A stretch of DNA of 64,000 nt. Source: RYN-230 sp963717125. Its GTDB lineage: Bacteria; Actinomycetota; Actinomycetes; Streptosporangiales; Streptosporangiaceae. The notes below the pieces were generated by a model, which saw only the letters and a program-made list of their open reading frames with translations, was not told the origin of the DNA and searched no databases. Position numbers and translations under genes: made by a program. This document shows positions 24,449-32,989 of this stretch, one piece after another. Location: contig CAVQVG010000015.1 in the NCBI GenBank assembly GCA_963717125.1, forward strand, positions 496,001-560,000, in the 5' to 3' direction. Each line of letters opens with the position of its first letter. Positions within the stretch are counted from its first letter, which is position 1.

Positions 24449-25639
24449 ATGTCTTCCGGCGCGCCGCCGAGTAGCCGCCTCGGTCTCAGGCAGTGGAAGG
24501 CGATCGATGCGGCGGTCTCAGTCGCGATGCTTGCGGTGCTCGTGGGGGTCGCCGTTTCCAGGCATTTCCACCAGTCAGGCGGGGAGCGTACGCTCGCGCT
24601 GCTGCTTCTGGCACCGTTCGCCTCGCTGCCGCTAGCGGTGCGCCGCCGCTGGCCGGTCCCGGTTTTCTTCGTCGTGCTGGCCGCATCGGTGGCCTACGGG
24701 GTCCTTGGCGCGAGGGTCTCCACGGTGACCGGTCCTACCTACGCGCTGTACACCGTGGCCGTTCAAGCCGATCGCACGTGGTCGCTGCTGGCACTGGCAG
24801 CAGTTGAGGCCGCGGCCCTGGTGAACGGCACTGAGGCCGGGTTCGGGGTGAACGTCACACTCGCCACGACGAGCAAGGGCAACACGGTGAACGCCGCGTT
24901 CACCGCGCTGGTGCAGCTGACCGTCTGGATCGCCGCCGGCAGCATACGCCGCCGCCGCGCTTACTCCGCCAGCCTGCGCGAACGCTCACTTCGCGAGGCG
25001 CTGGCCGAGCAGCGCCTGCAGATCGCGCGGGAACTGCACGACATCGTGGCGCACGCGATGAGCGTCGTCGCGGTACAGGCCGGGGTGGGCAGCCACCTGA
25101 TCGCCACCCGGCCGGACGAGGCAGCGAAGTCCCTGCGCGCGATCGAGACCACCGCCCGGGCCGCGCTGTCGGAGACGCGGTCCCTGCTCAGCGTGATACG
25201 CGACGACGACTACGATCTGGCCAGCCGGTCTCCCGTGCCCGGGCTGGATAACCTGCACGCGCTGGTGCAGCGGGTCGCCGACGCCGGGCAGCCGGTGACG
25301 CTGCGCGTGGAAGGCAGAGAGCGCGCGTTGCCGCAGAGCATCGAGCTATCGGTATACCGGGTTGTCCAGGAAGCGCTGACCAATGTGGTCAGGCATGCGG
25401 CGCCGCCGGTTACGGCCACGGTCGTGATCCGCTACGACGACGACGACGAAGGCGTGGTCGTGGAGGTTACCGACGACGGGCGCGGCACCGGGAACAAACG
25501 GAGTGGCGGCGGTGGCCATGGCCTGGCAGGCATGCGGGAACGGGTCGCACTGCTCGGCGGTGAGTTGTCCGCGGGCCCGCGCGCCGGAGGAGGCTACCGG
25601 GTGGTGGCGCGGGTGCCGGCCCAGGCCGCGGCACAGTGA
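24449..25639 (+). CDS. NarL-type sensor histidine kinase
   Basis: The 396-residue kinase has an N-terminal membrane region of five to six helices (residues 20-165), a short coiled linker (RRRRAYSASLRERSLREALAEQRLQI) and a HisKA_3 domain with the phosphorylated histidine H197 in ELHDIVAHAMSVVAVQAG. The HATPase domain has EALTNVVRHA (N box), VEVTDDGRG (G1) and GHGLAGMRERV (G2). It is the desK/NarX-like class that senses the membrane or an unknown ligand. The response regulator follows with overlapping stop/start (GTGA), a classic pair. Confidence 0.92.
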   Translation: MSSGAPPSSRLGLRQWKAIDAAVSVAMLAVLVGVAVSRHFHQSGGERTLALLLLAPFASLPLAVRRRWPVPVFFVVLAASVAYGVLGARVSTVTGPTYALYTVAVQADRTWSLLALAAVEAAALVNGTEAGFGVNVTLATTSKGNTVNAAFTALVQLTVWIAAGSIRRRRAYSASLRERSLREALAEQRLQIARELHDIVAHAMSVVAVQAGVGSHLIATRPDEAAKSLRAIETTARAALSETRSLLSVIRDDDYDLASRSPVPGLDNLHALVQRVADAGQPVTLRVEGRERALPQSIELSVYRVVQEALTNVVRHAAPPVTATVVIRYDDDDEGVVVEVTDDGRGTGNKRSGGGGHGLAGMRERVALLGGELSAGPRAGGGYRVVARVPAQAAAQ

Positions 25640-26295
25640 GCATCCGGGTCGCGGTCGCCGACGACCACGCGCTGGTGCGCGCGGGCTTCCGGGCGCTGAT
25701 CGAGGCGGAGCCCGGCCTTGAGGTGGTCGGAGAAGCCGCCGACGGAGCTGAGGCCATCGAACTGACCCGGACGGCCGAGCCCGACGTGGTCCTGATGGAC
25801 ATCAGGATGCCAGGGACCGACGGGGTCGCCGCGACCGGCCAGATCACCAACCAGCAGACGGCTGGGCGGCCGGCTCGGGTTCTCATCCTGACCACATTCG
25901 ACCTCGACGAGTACGTATACGCGGCACTGCGCGCCGGGGCCAGCGGCTTCCTGCTCAAGGACACGCCACCCGCCGAACTACTCGCCGCCATCCGGATCAT
26001 CGCGGCGGGCGAAGCCCTGCTGGCCCCGAGCGTCACCCGTAAGCTGATCCGCGAGTTCGCCCGCCAGGCGCCCGCATCTCCCCGCCCGGCCCTCGACGTG
26101 CTCACCGACCGGGAGCAGGACGTGCTGGCCCTGGTGGCGCGAGGGCTGTCCAACGCTGAGATCGCGACCGAGCTGTTCATAACGCTGGCCACGGTCAAGA
26201 CCCACGTGAGCCGGCTGCTGACCAAGCTGGCCGCGCGGGACCGCGCGCAGCTCATCGTCATCGCCTACGAGTCCGGGTTCGTGGCCCCGGCTTAG
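25636..26295 (+). CDS. NarL/FixJ-family response regulator
   Basis: The 219-residue protein has a receiver domain with acidic pocket D9/D10, phospho-acceptor D55 in VVLMDIRMPG, the Thr switch in ILTTFD and the lysine in LLKDTPP, then a LuxR-type HTH (LTDREQDVLALVARGLSNAEIATELFITLATVKTHVSRLLTKL in blocks over residues 153-197). It starts at GTG overlapping the kinase stop. It should be phosphorylated by the upstream kinase and bind promoters as a dimer; targets are not evident. Confidence 0.92.
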   Translation: MSIRVAVADDHALVRAGFRALIEAEPGLEVVGEAADGAEAIELTRTAEPDVVLMDIRMPGTDGVAATGQITNQQTAGRPARVLILTTFDLDEYVYAALRAGASGFLLKDTPPAELLAAIRIIAAGEALLAPSVTRKLIREFARQAPASPRPALDVLTDREQDVLALVARGLSNAEIATELFITLATVKTHVSRLLTKLAARDRAQLIVIAYESGFVAPA

Positions 26296-26335
26296 GCCGG
26301 GCGATCAGTACGGCAGCTGATCAAGCTGTACCGCG

Positions 26336-26353
26336 ACTAGAACAGGTTCTAGT
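26336..26353. promoter_or_regulatory. Perfect KstR-type operator palindrome
   Basis: ACTAGAAC-AG-GTTCTAGT is an 18-bp perfect palindrome that fits the KstR consensus TnnAACnnGTTnnA exactly. It ends eight bases before the ATG of the LLM oxidoreductase gene, overlapping a possible -10 (TAGTCT, 26350-26355) of a leaderless promoter. KstR is the TetR-family repressor of sterol catabolism in mycobacteria and relatives. No KstR gene is in the window. Confidence 0.7.
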
Positions 26354-26361
26354 CTGAGCGC

Positions 26362-27213
26362 ATGCGGCACGGCATCGTCCTGTTCACCTGCGATCGCGGG
26401 GTCACCCCCGCCGAGGCCGCCAAGGCGGCCGAAGACCGTGGCTTCGACACGTTCTACGTGCCGGAACACACGCACATCCCGGTCCGGCGGGCCGCCCCGC
26501 ACCCGCGCACCGGCGGCGCGGCGCTGCCGGACGACCGGTATCTGCGCACCCTCGACCCGTGGGTGTCGCTGGCCACCGCGGCCGCGGTGACGGCCCGGAT
26601 CGGGCTCGGCACCGCGGTGGCGCTGCCCGCCGAGTCCGATCCGATCACGCTGGCTAAGACGATCGCCACCGTCAACCACCTGTCCGGCGGCCGGGTGACG
26701 GTCGGCGCCGGGTTCGGCTGGAACACCGACGAGCTGGCCGATCACGGCGTTCCGGCCGGGCAGCGGCGCGTCGTGCTGCGCGAGTACGTGGAGGCGATGC
26801 GTGCGCTGTGGACCCAGCCGGAGGCCGCGTACGACGGAACGTTCGTGTCGTTCGGGCCATGCTGGGCGTTCCCCAAGCCGGTGCAGGCGCACCTGCCCCT
26901 GATCATCGGCGCCGGCGGCGGTCCGCAGACGCTGGGCTGGATCGCCCGGCACGCCGACGGCTGGCTGACCACCCCAGGGGAACGGGACATCGGCGCCAAG
27001 GCCGCGGAGCTGCGCCAGGCCTGGGCCGCCGCCGGGCGGGCGGGCACCCCGGACATCCGGGTGCTGATAGCCAGCAAGCCGTCCGCCGGCGACGTCGCCG
27101 CCTGGGCCGGGGCCGGGGTCACCGAGTGCGTGTGGGGGCTGCCGGAGGGCCCGGCCGGGACGGCCGAGGCGTATCTGGACCGGCTGGCCGGCCGCGTGGC
27201 GAACTGGCGGTGA
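26362..27213 (+). CDS. LLM-class F420-dependent oxidoreductase
   Basis: The 283-residue protein is a luciferase-like monooxygenase-fold TIM barrel of the actinobacterial F420 type. Visible are GFDTFYVPEHTHIPV near the N-terminus, IGLGTAVALPAESDPITLAKTIATVNHLSGGRVTVGAGFGWN in blocks over 75-120, and PLIIGAGGGPQTLGWIARHADGWLT. It probably oxidises or reduces an alcohol, aldehyde or enone with F420. The ATG is nearly leaderless behind a KstR-type palindrome. The KstD-like flavoprotein follows after 21 bp, so the two form one transcription unit. Confidence 0.85.
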   Translation: MRHGIVLFTCDRGVTPAEAAKAAEDRGFDTFYVPEHTHIPVRRAAPHPRTGGAALPDDRYLRTLDPWVSLATAAAVTARIGLGTAVALPAESDPITLAKTIATVNHLSGGRVTVGAGFGWNTDELADHGVPAGQRRVVLREYVEAMRALWTQPEAAYDGTFVSFGPCWAFPKPVQAHLPLIIGAGGGPQTLGWIARHADGWLTTPGERDIGAKAAELRQAWAAAGRAGTPDIRVLIASKPSAGDVAAWAGAGVTECVWGLPEGPAGTAEAYLDRLAGRVANWR

Positions 27214-27234
27214 CGGCCAGATGAGCGGGGCCAG

Positions 27235-28710
27235 ATGAGCGCGGCCGGATGCCAGCTGCCGGCCACGCTGCCCGCGTCGGTGCTGGCCCGCGGCTGCGAC
27301 CGATATGACGTAGCGATCATCGGCTTCGGCATCGCGGGCGGCTGCGCGGCCCTGGAGGCGGCCCGGGCAGGCGCCCGGGTGCTGCTGCTGGAACGGGCGG
27401 CCGTGCCCGGCGGCACCACCTGCCTGGCCGGCGGGCACTTCTACCTGGGCGGCGGCACCCCGGTACAGCAGGCGACCGGGCACCAGGACTCGCCGGAGGA
27501 GATGTTCAAGTACCTGGTCGCGACCGCGAAGGAAGCGGACCACGACAAGATCCGCGCCTACTGCGCCGGGTCGGTCGAGCACTTCGGATGGCTGGAGTCG
27601 CTGGGCTTCCAGTTCGAGCGGTCCTACTTCGCCGGCAAGGCGGTGATCCAGCCCGGCACCGAAGGGCTGATGTTCAGCGGCAACGAGCAGGTGTGGCCGT
27701 TCCGGGAGCTGGCCAGGCCCGCGCCCCGCGGGCACAAGGTCCCGGTCCCCGGGGACACCCAGGGTGCCCGGCTGGTGGTGGACCTGCTGCGCGACCGGAT
27801 CGCGGCGACCGGCGCCGAGGTGCGCTACGAGACCGGCGCGACCAACCTGGTCACCGACGAATCGGGGGGCGTGGCCGGCCTGGCCTGGCGGTCCTTCGCC
27901 GAGACCGGGCTGGTCCGGGCCGGTGCGATCGTGATCGCCGCCGGCGGTTTCGTGATGAACTCCGACATGGTGGCCGAGTACACCCCGGCGCTGGCCGGGA
28001 AGATCATCACGCTCGGCTCCAGCTACGACGACGGGCTCGGCATCCGGCTCGGGATGTCGGTCGCGGCGGACGTCCGGCACATGGAGGAACCGTTCATCAC
28101 CGCCCCCTGCTATCCGCCCGCGCGGCTGATCACCGGGCTGATCGTCAACTCACGCGGCGAGCGTTTCGTGGCCGAGGACTCCTACCACGCACGGACCTCG
28201 CAGTTCGTGCTGGAGCAGGCCGGCTCGGCGGCGTACCTCATCGTGGACAGCGCGCACGTGGAGCAACCGCAGATGCCGCTGGTGCCGCTGCTCGACGGCT
28301 ACGAGACCGTACCCGGCATGGAGCAGGGCCTCGGCCTGCCGGCCGGCTCGCTGGCCAGGACGCTGGCCCGGTACAACCACTACGCCGCCCGGGGCGAGGA
28401 TCCGGACTTCCACAAGAACGCCAGCTGGCTGGCGGCCCAGGACCAGGCCCCCTGGGCGGTGTTCGACCTGCGGCTGGGCCGCGCCCTGTATGCCGGGTTC
28501 ACGCTCGGCGGCCTGCGCACCACGGTCAACGGGCAGGTGCAGCGCGGCGATGGCTCGGTCATCCCGGGGCTGTACGCGGCCGGCGCGTGTGCGTCGAATA
28601 TCGCCCAGGACGGCAAGGGGTACGGCTCAGGCACCCAGCTCGGCGAGGGGTCGTTCTTCGGCCGCCGGGCGGGCCGGCACGCGGCTCAGGCGACGCGGCG
28701 GCCGGGCTGA
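27235..28710 (+). CDS. KstD/fumarate-reductase-family FAD-binding dehydrogenase
   Basis: The 491-residue flavoprotein starts with a FAD-binding fold (YDVAIIGFGIAGGCAALEAA, LLLERAAVPGGTTCLAGG) and ends in GLYAAGACASNIAQDGKGYGSGTQLGEGSFFGRRAG, the second FAD-contact region of 3-ketosteroid Delta1-dehydrogenases and fumarate reductase flavoproteins. The catalytic tyrosine region NSRGERFVAED is present. The combination fits a steroid or cyclic ketone dehydrogenase, strengthened by the KstR-like operator. It is about the normal family size. The ATG at 27235 is chosen because the ATG 14 bases earlier runs into a stop. Confidence 0.82.
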   Translation: MSAAGCQLPATLPASVLARGCDRYDVAIIGFGIAGGCAALEAARAGARVLLLERAAVPGGTTCLAGGHFYLGGGTPVQQATGHQDSPEEMFKYLVATAKEADHDKIRAYCAGSVEHFGWLESLGFQFERSYFAGKAVIQPGTEGLMFSGNEQVWPFRELARPAPRGHKVPVPGDTQGARLVVDLLRDRIAATGAEVRYETGATNLVTDESGGVAGLAWRSFAETGLVRAGAIVIAAGGFVMNSDMVAEYTPALAGKIITLGSSYDDGLGIRLGMSVAADVRHMEEPFITAPCYPPARLITGLIVNSRGERFVAEDSYHARTSQFVLEQAGSAAYLIVDSAHVEQPQMPLVPLLDGYETVPGMEQGLGLPAGSLARTLARYNHYAARGEDPDFHKNASWLAAQDQAPWAVFDLRLGRALYAGFTLGGLRTTVNGQVQRGDGSVIPGLYAAGACASNIAQDGKGYGSGTQLGEGSFFGRRAGRHAAQATRRPG

Positions 28711-28720
28711 GCCACGCGGC

Positions 28721-29512
28721 CTACGGTGCCTCCGGGTCCGGGCCCGGGCCCGGCTTGCCCTGCTGCCCGGCGGGCCGACCATCCATGCTGGCTGGCGCCG
28801 CCCACGCGCGCGGATTGAGGGTTCCCGCGACGGCGGCATGGGCGACGTCGGTCAGGCGGAGGTTGTTGTTGCGGGCATAGGTCCGCAGCCGGGAGAAAGC
28901 CTCGGACAGGTCGGTGCCCGCTCGTTCTGAGATGACGCCCTTGGCCTGCTCGATCACCACCCGGCTGGTCAGGGCGGAGGAGAGCTGCTCGTTCAGGCGC
29001 TGGGCTTCAGTGCTGGCCCGGTGCTGAGCGATGCTGAGCGCGGCCAGGTCGGCGAAGGCCCGGGCGACGATGAGATCGGCCTCCTGCATCGGGGTCCGGG
29101 TCACGCTGAGCAGGTTCAGCGCGCCTAGCGTCACCTCCCGCAGCCGCAGCGGCAGGGCGAACGCCGACTGGAAACCGGCCTCGCGGGCGGCGGCGGCGAA
29201 GGAGGGCCAGCGATCGGACTCCACCGCCAGGTTCACGTACCCGACTGCCTCCCCGGTGCGGAAAGCGTCCAGGCACGGGCCTTCCTCGGCCTGGAGCTCG
29301 AACAGTTCCAGCAAGCGCATCGCCTCGCTGGAGGAGGCGATCAGCCCGAGGCCCCCGGCCGGGGAGGCCAGCATCACCCCGGCGGCGGAAACGCCCAGCA
29401 GGCTGACGCACCGGTCGGTGAGCCCGGTCAAAAGGTCGACGACGTCATAGTCATCGACGAGCGTGTCGGCCATCTCCACCAGGGAGCGGACCACATCGGC
29501 TTCCCGGGTCAT
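28721..29512 (-). CDS. GAF-ANTAR regulator
   Basis: The 263-residue protein has an N-terminal GAF sensor domain (about residues 20-165, motifs GVSAAGVMLA and EGPCLDAFRTGEAV) and a C-terminal ANTAR RNA-binding domain (about 180-240: RVVIEQAKGVISERAGTDLSEAFSRLRTYARNNNLRLTDVA in blocks). ANTAR proteins bind paired hairpins in nascent RNA and block termination. The ATG at 29512 is preferred over a TTG just upstream. It converges with the KstD-like gene, ten bases apart, and lies beside a second GAF-ANTAR gene. A Pro/Gly-rich tail follows the ANTAR domain. Confidence 0.88.
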   Translation of the reverse strand: MTREADVVRSLVEMADTLVDDYDVVDLLTGLTDRCVSLLGVSAAGVMLASPAGGLGLIASSSEAMRLLELFELQAEEGPCLDAFRTGEAVGYVNLAVESDRWPSFAAAAREAGFQSAFALPLRLREVTLGALNLLSVTRTPMQEADLIVARAFADLAALSIAQHRASTEAQRLNEQLSSALTSRVVIEQAKGVISERAGTDLSEAFSRLRTYARNNNLRLTDVAHAAVAGTLNPRAWAAPASMDGRPAGQQGKPGPGPDPEAP

Positions 29513-29642
29513 CGCAAACCCCAATCTCCTGCGGCACGAGCCGGCTCATTCCAGCCTGCTGAGCGCCGGACCCTTGCCCGGGTTGTAACTCCGATCTTAA
29601 CGGTGGGCCTGGCCGCTGCGGCGGGTCCGGGCAGGCCGGGAT

Positions 29643-30395
29643 TCATCCGATCTGGAGCCTGCGCTCGACGATGTCGCGGGCCACGTCGGCGAGCAGTCGG
29701 CCGTTGCTGAAGGCGTATGCCCGCAGCCTGATGAGCGCTTCGGTGACGCTGATCCCCTCCTGGACGGAGACCATGCCGGCCGCGTTGTGCACCAGGAAGT
29801 GGAAATCGGCGCCGATCTCCAGCTCCGCAGCCACCGTGTCCGCGGGCGCCCCGGCCTGGGCCTCCAGCACCCAGCGGGCGACTATATCCGCCATGACCAG
29901 CGCATTCGCATGCTGTTCGGCGCCGAGCACGCCGATCCGGGTGCGATACAGGTTCAGCGCCCCGAGGCGCACCGTGCCGACCCGCAGCGGGAACCCGAAC
30001 ACCGCCCGCACACCCGCCGCCAGCACCGGCGCGCTGAACGCCGGCCACCGGCGGGTCACCGGGTCCGCCAGGTCAGGCTCGGCCACGACCGTGTCCTGCG
30101 TGTAGGCGTCCACGCAGGGGCCCTCCCCCAGGGTGTACTGCAGCTCCTCGATGAGCTGGCTCACCTCGTCGCTGCTGCACAACGACCCGCGCGGTATGTC
30201 ACCCGACATGAGCATGACCCCAGCGCCGTCCACCTGCACGATTCCCGGGCAGGCCACACACAGCCGGGCCGCTGACCAGGCGTCTCCGCTGGCCGCCACC
30301 TCAGCCAGTACCCGCTGCAGCCTGCCGCTGGGCACGTCAGCGATCCGTTCCCCGCCGGGGGCCCTGGATGCGGCCCGCGGCATGACAGCGATCAT
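29643..30395 (-). CDS. GAF-ANTAR regulator, second copy
   Basis: The 250-residue protein has the same layout as its neighbour: GAF domain (about residues 25-165, with GAGVMLMSGD and EGPCVDAYTQDTVV) and ANTAR helices (about 185-245, GMVSVQEGISVTEALIRLRAYAFSNGRLLADVARDIVE in blocks). The two share the EGPC-D-A motif but are otherwise divergent, so this is an old duplication. The ATG has GGAGGAG 11 bases upstream. The promoter must lie in the gap to the right, which also holds a candidate structured RNA on the other strand. Confidence 0.88.
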   Translation of the reverse strand: MIAVMPRAASRAPGGERIADVPSGRLQRVLAEVAASGDAWSAARLCVACPGIVQVDGAGVMLMSGDIPRGSLCSSDEVSQLIEELQYTLGEGPCVDAYTQDTVVAEPDLADPVTRRWPAFSAPVLAAGVRAVFGFPLRVGTVRLGALNLYRTRIGVLGAEQHANALVMADIVARWVLEAQAGAPADTVAAELEIGADFHFLVHNAAGMVSVQEGISVTEALIRLRAYAFSNGRLLADVARDIVERRLQIG

Positions 30396-30901
30396 TCACC
30401 TGCCGGCTCCTCCGTGAGATAAGGAAAGCGTCAGCAGGGCTGGGGTAACGCCGTTCCAGGCCCGGCGCGGCAGGCCTCTCCCGGGCCACGCTACGCCATC
30501 AGCGGGCCGGCGGGCCGAGATCGAAGACAATGCATGGTCGCGCTCCCTGGTCCTGGCCAAGTGCGGGGTCAGGCCGTGCCACCAGGGTCCGGAGCGGGCA
30601 GTCCTAGGCGCAACGTTACGCCCCCGGCGCCGTCACGGGTAGCCGGGGCGGTCATAACTGCCTGGGCCAGGCCCTTTCCATCGGCGCCGGCGCAGGGTAC
30701 CGTTGATCACGCTGCTCCGGACCCAGGCAGCTATATCCGCAGGCACACTGCGAGATATAGCGCGTTGGGGCCGGTTTTTTTGTGCCCGAAGCGCACTGGC
30801 AGGAGCAGTACGGGCGCGAGGGTAAGGGCTCGGGGGGGCCTGCGTGCGCGGTCGGCCGGCCAGGCCGGCCGCGTACGCCGACGCGCCTGCCGCTTGAGCG
30901 G
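30396..30901. other. 506-bp intergenic region
   Basis: No protein gene is supported here. It should hold the promoter of the GAF-ANTAR gene on the left and the 3-prime flank of the acetoacetyl-CoA synthetase gene on the right. The segment 30600-30781 folds into several hairpins ending in seven T on the plus strand. Confidence 0.5.
30600..30781 (+). ncRNA. Candidate structured RNA ending in an intrinsic terminator
   Basis: Three stems can form in order: GCCCCCGGC with GCCGGGGC (about 30619-30650), GCCTGG with its complement (about 30659-30672), and a long composite hairpin 30719-30772. The last has an outer GGACCCA/TGGGGCC stem and a 13-bp inner stem, GCTATATCCGCAG against CTGCG-A-GATATAGC, with loop GCACA. 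It is followed by GG and seven T (30775-30781), an ideal terminator and rare in such GC-rich DNA. No plus-strand gene lies upstream to terminate, so a small RNA is plausible. No family match can be claimed. Confidence 0.35.
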
Positions 30902-32989
30902 TCAGCACCCGGACAGCGGGTAGTCCTGCTGGGTCCGCGCGTAGCCGGTGAACTCCTGTAGCGCGGCCGGGTTGGCCATCGCGTTCACATTGGCCGCCGC
31001 CTCCGGGGCCGTGCCGAGCAGGATCCGGCGCACCGGGACCTCCATCTTCTTGCCGGTCAGCGTGACCGGGATGGCGGCCACCTGGATGATCCGGTCTGGG
31101 ACGTGGCGCGGGGTGTACTCGCTGCGCAGCCGGGCACAGATCTTCTCCCGGAGCGCGTCGTCCAGTTCCTGTCCGCTGGCCAGGGTGACGAACAGCGGCA
31201 TGAAGAAACCGCCGCCCGGCAGGTCCAGGTTGACGATGAGGGCGTCCTCGATCTCGGGTACCGAGGCGAGCACCGCGTAGATCTCGGCGGTGCCGATACG
31301 TACCCCGTGCCGGTTCAAAGTGGCGTCGGACCGGCCCAGCACGAAGCAGCCACCCCGGTCGTTGACCCGGAAGAAGTCGCCCTGCCGCCAGGCCCCGGGG
31401 AAGTCGGCGAAGTACGCGGCCCGGTACCGGCTGCCGTCGTGATCACCCCAGAAGCCGACCGGCATGGACGGCATCGGCGCGGTGACGACCAGCTCGCCGA
31501 CCTCATCGGTCACCGGCTGGCCGCGCTCACTGAACGCCTGCGCCGCGACCCCGAGGTGCGGCGCCTGGATCTCCCCGGCGTACACCGGCTGCGTCGGCAC
31601 GCCGCCGACAAGGCCGGTGCACACGTCGGTGCCGCCGCTGCCGGTGCACAGCCACAGGTCGGGCTTGACGTTGCGGTAGAACCAGGCCCCGCAGGCCGCG
31701 GACACCGGCGAGCCGGCCAGCATCACGGCGTGCAGTCTGGGCAGGGCGAACCGGTCCCCCGGCACGATGCCGGCCCGCGACATCAGGTCCACGTAGGCCG
31801 GGCTGGCGCCGAACAGGGCGACCTGTGCGTCCTGCGCCACCTGCCACAGCACGTCCGGCTGCGGGTGCGCCGGGCTGCCGTCGAACAGCACCGGGCACAC
31901 CCCGAGCAGCAACGAGCTGACCAGGAAGTTCCACATCATCCAGCCGGTGGTGGTGAAGAAGAACAGCCGGTCGCCGGCCCGCAGGTCCAGGTGCAGGTGC
32001 TGCAGCTTGAGCTGCTCCAGCAAGATCCCGCCGTGCCCGTGCACGATCGGCTTGGGCAGCCCGGTGGTCCCGGACGAGAACAGGATCCACAACGGATGGT
32101 CGAACGGCACCTGCTCGAAGCGGAAGTCCTGGGCCGGCACCGAGGGCCGGCCGAGGGTGGCCGCCCAGCTCACTGCCCACGGGACCGGCGGCTGCAGCCG
32201 GTCCGGTTCCAGATAAGGCAGGTAGATGACGTGCTGCAGACTGCCCAGCGCGTCGATGATCTGGCCGAGCTGCGCGGTGCGCGGGAAGTCCTGGCCGGCG
32301 TACCGGTACCCGTCCGCGCAGAACAGCACCCGGGGGGCCAGCTGGCTGAACCGGTCGATCACCCCGCGCCAGCCGAAATCCGGCGAGCAACTGGACCAGA
32401 TGGCGCCGATGCTGGTGGTGGCCAGCATCGCGATGACCGCCTGCGGGATGTTCGGCAGGCAGGACGCCACCCGGTCGCCGGGGCGGACACCCAGCTCGCG
32501 CAGCCGGGTGGCGAGCACCCGGACCTGGCCGGCCAGCGTCTCCCAGGGCAGCCCGGCCAGCGGGGTGCGCTCGCTGCGGTAGAGCAGGGCGTCCTGGCCG
32601 GGACGCTCGTTGCGCAGCACGTGTTCCGCGTAGTTAAGCCGGGCGCCGGGGAACCACTGCCGCCCGGAAAAGTACGCATCCCGGCCCGGCTCGTAGTCGG
32701 CGCCGGGCTGGGCGGTGCTGGCCAGCACCCGGCTGGGCGGCGCCGAGGCCTGCACGCCGAACCTGTCCCACACCGCCTGCCAGAAGCCGGCCAGGTCGGT
32801 GGTGGACCAGCGCCACAGCGCCTGGTAGCTGTCGAACCGCAGGCCGCGCTCCCGGCCGAGCCAGCCGGTGAACGCGGCCAGGTTCGTCTCCGCGATCTCG
32901 GCCGGGCTGGGGGCCCACAGCAGGTCGCCGTCCGCGGCGGTAGCCGGGGGCCCGGGAGGTTCCGGAGGGCGTTCAGACGAAGAGGGCAT
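30902..32989 (-). CDS. Acetoacetyl-CoA synthetase
   Basis: The 695-residue enzyme activates acetoacetate with ATP and CoA. It has the ACS-type N-terminal cap (residues 40-120, FTGWLGRERGL...FWQAVWDRFG), the AMP-binding motif LFSSGTTGLPKPIVHGHGG, the adenine contact GSGGTDVCTG, the hinge GRSDATLNRHGVRIG and the catalytic lysine region VTLTGKKMEVPVRRIL. The longer N-terminus and GTDVC instead of GETD-type motif point to the acetoacetate rather than acetate ligase. The ATG overlaps the stop of the cupin gene by 17 bp. It is the last gene of the operon divergent from PaaX, so acetoacetate may be the pathway's end product. Confidence 0.9.
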   Translation of the reverse strand: MPSSSERPPEPPGPPATAADGDLLWAPSPAEIAETNLAAFTGWLGRERGLRFDSYQALWRWSTTDLAGFWQAVWDRFGVQASAPPSRVLASTAQPGADYEPGRDAYFSGRQWFPGARLNYAEHVLRNERPGQDALLYRSERTPLAGLPWETLAGQVRVLATRLRELGVRPGDRVASCLPNIPQAVIAMLATTSIGAIWSSCSPDFGWRGVIDRFSQLAPRVLFCADGYRYAGQDFPRTAQLGQIIDALGSLQHVIYLPYLEPDRLQPPVPWAVSWAATLGRPSVPAQDFRFEQVPFDHPLWILFSSGTTGLPKPIVHGHGGILLEQLKLQHLHLDLRAGDRLFFFTTTGWMMWNFLVSSLLLGVCPVLFDGSPAHPQPDVLWQVAQDAQVALFGASPAYVDLMSRAGIVPGDRFALPRLHAVMLAGSPVSAACGAWFYRNVKPDLWLCTGSGGTDVCTGLVGGVPTQPVYAGEIQAPHLGVAAQAFSERGQPVTDEVGELVVTAPMPSMPVGFWGDHDGSRYRAAYFADFPGAWRQGDFFRVNDRGGCFVLGRSDATLNRHGVRIGTAEIYAVLASVPEIEDALIVNLDLPGGGFFMPLFVTLASGQELDDALREKICARLRSEYTPRHVPDRIIQVAAIPVTLTGKKMEVPVRRILLGTAPEAAANVNAMANPAALQEFTGYARTQQDYPLSGC

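Noticed and set aside
26305..28080. A 591-codon minus-strand frame
   Set aside because: Antisense to the LLM oxidoreductase and KstD-like genes, whose families are clear.
16971..30781. tRNA or rRNA genes in the larger gaps
   Set aside because: No cloverleaf with a T-loop consensus or rRNA-like conserved stretch was seen by eye.
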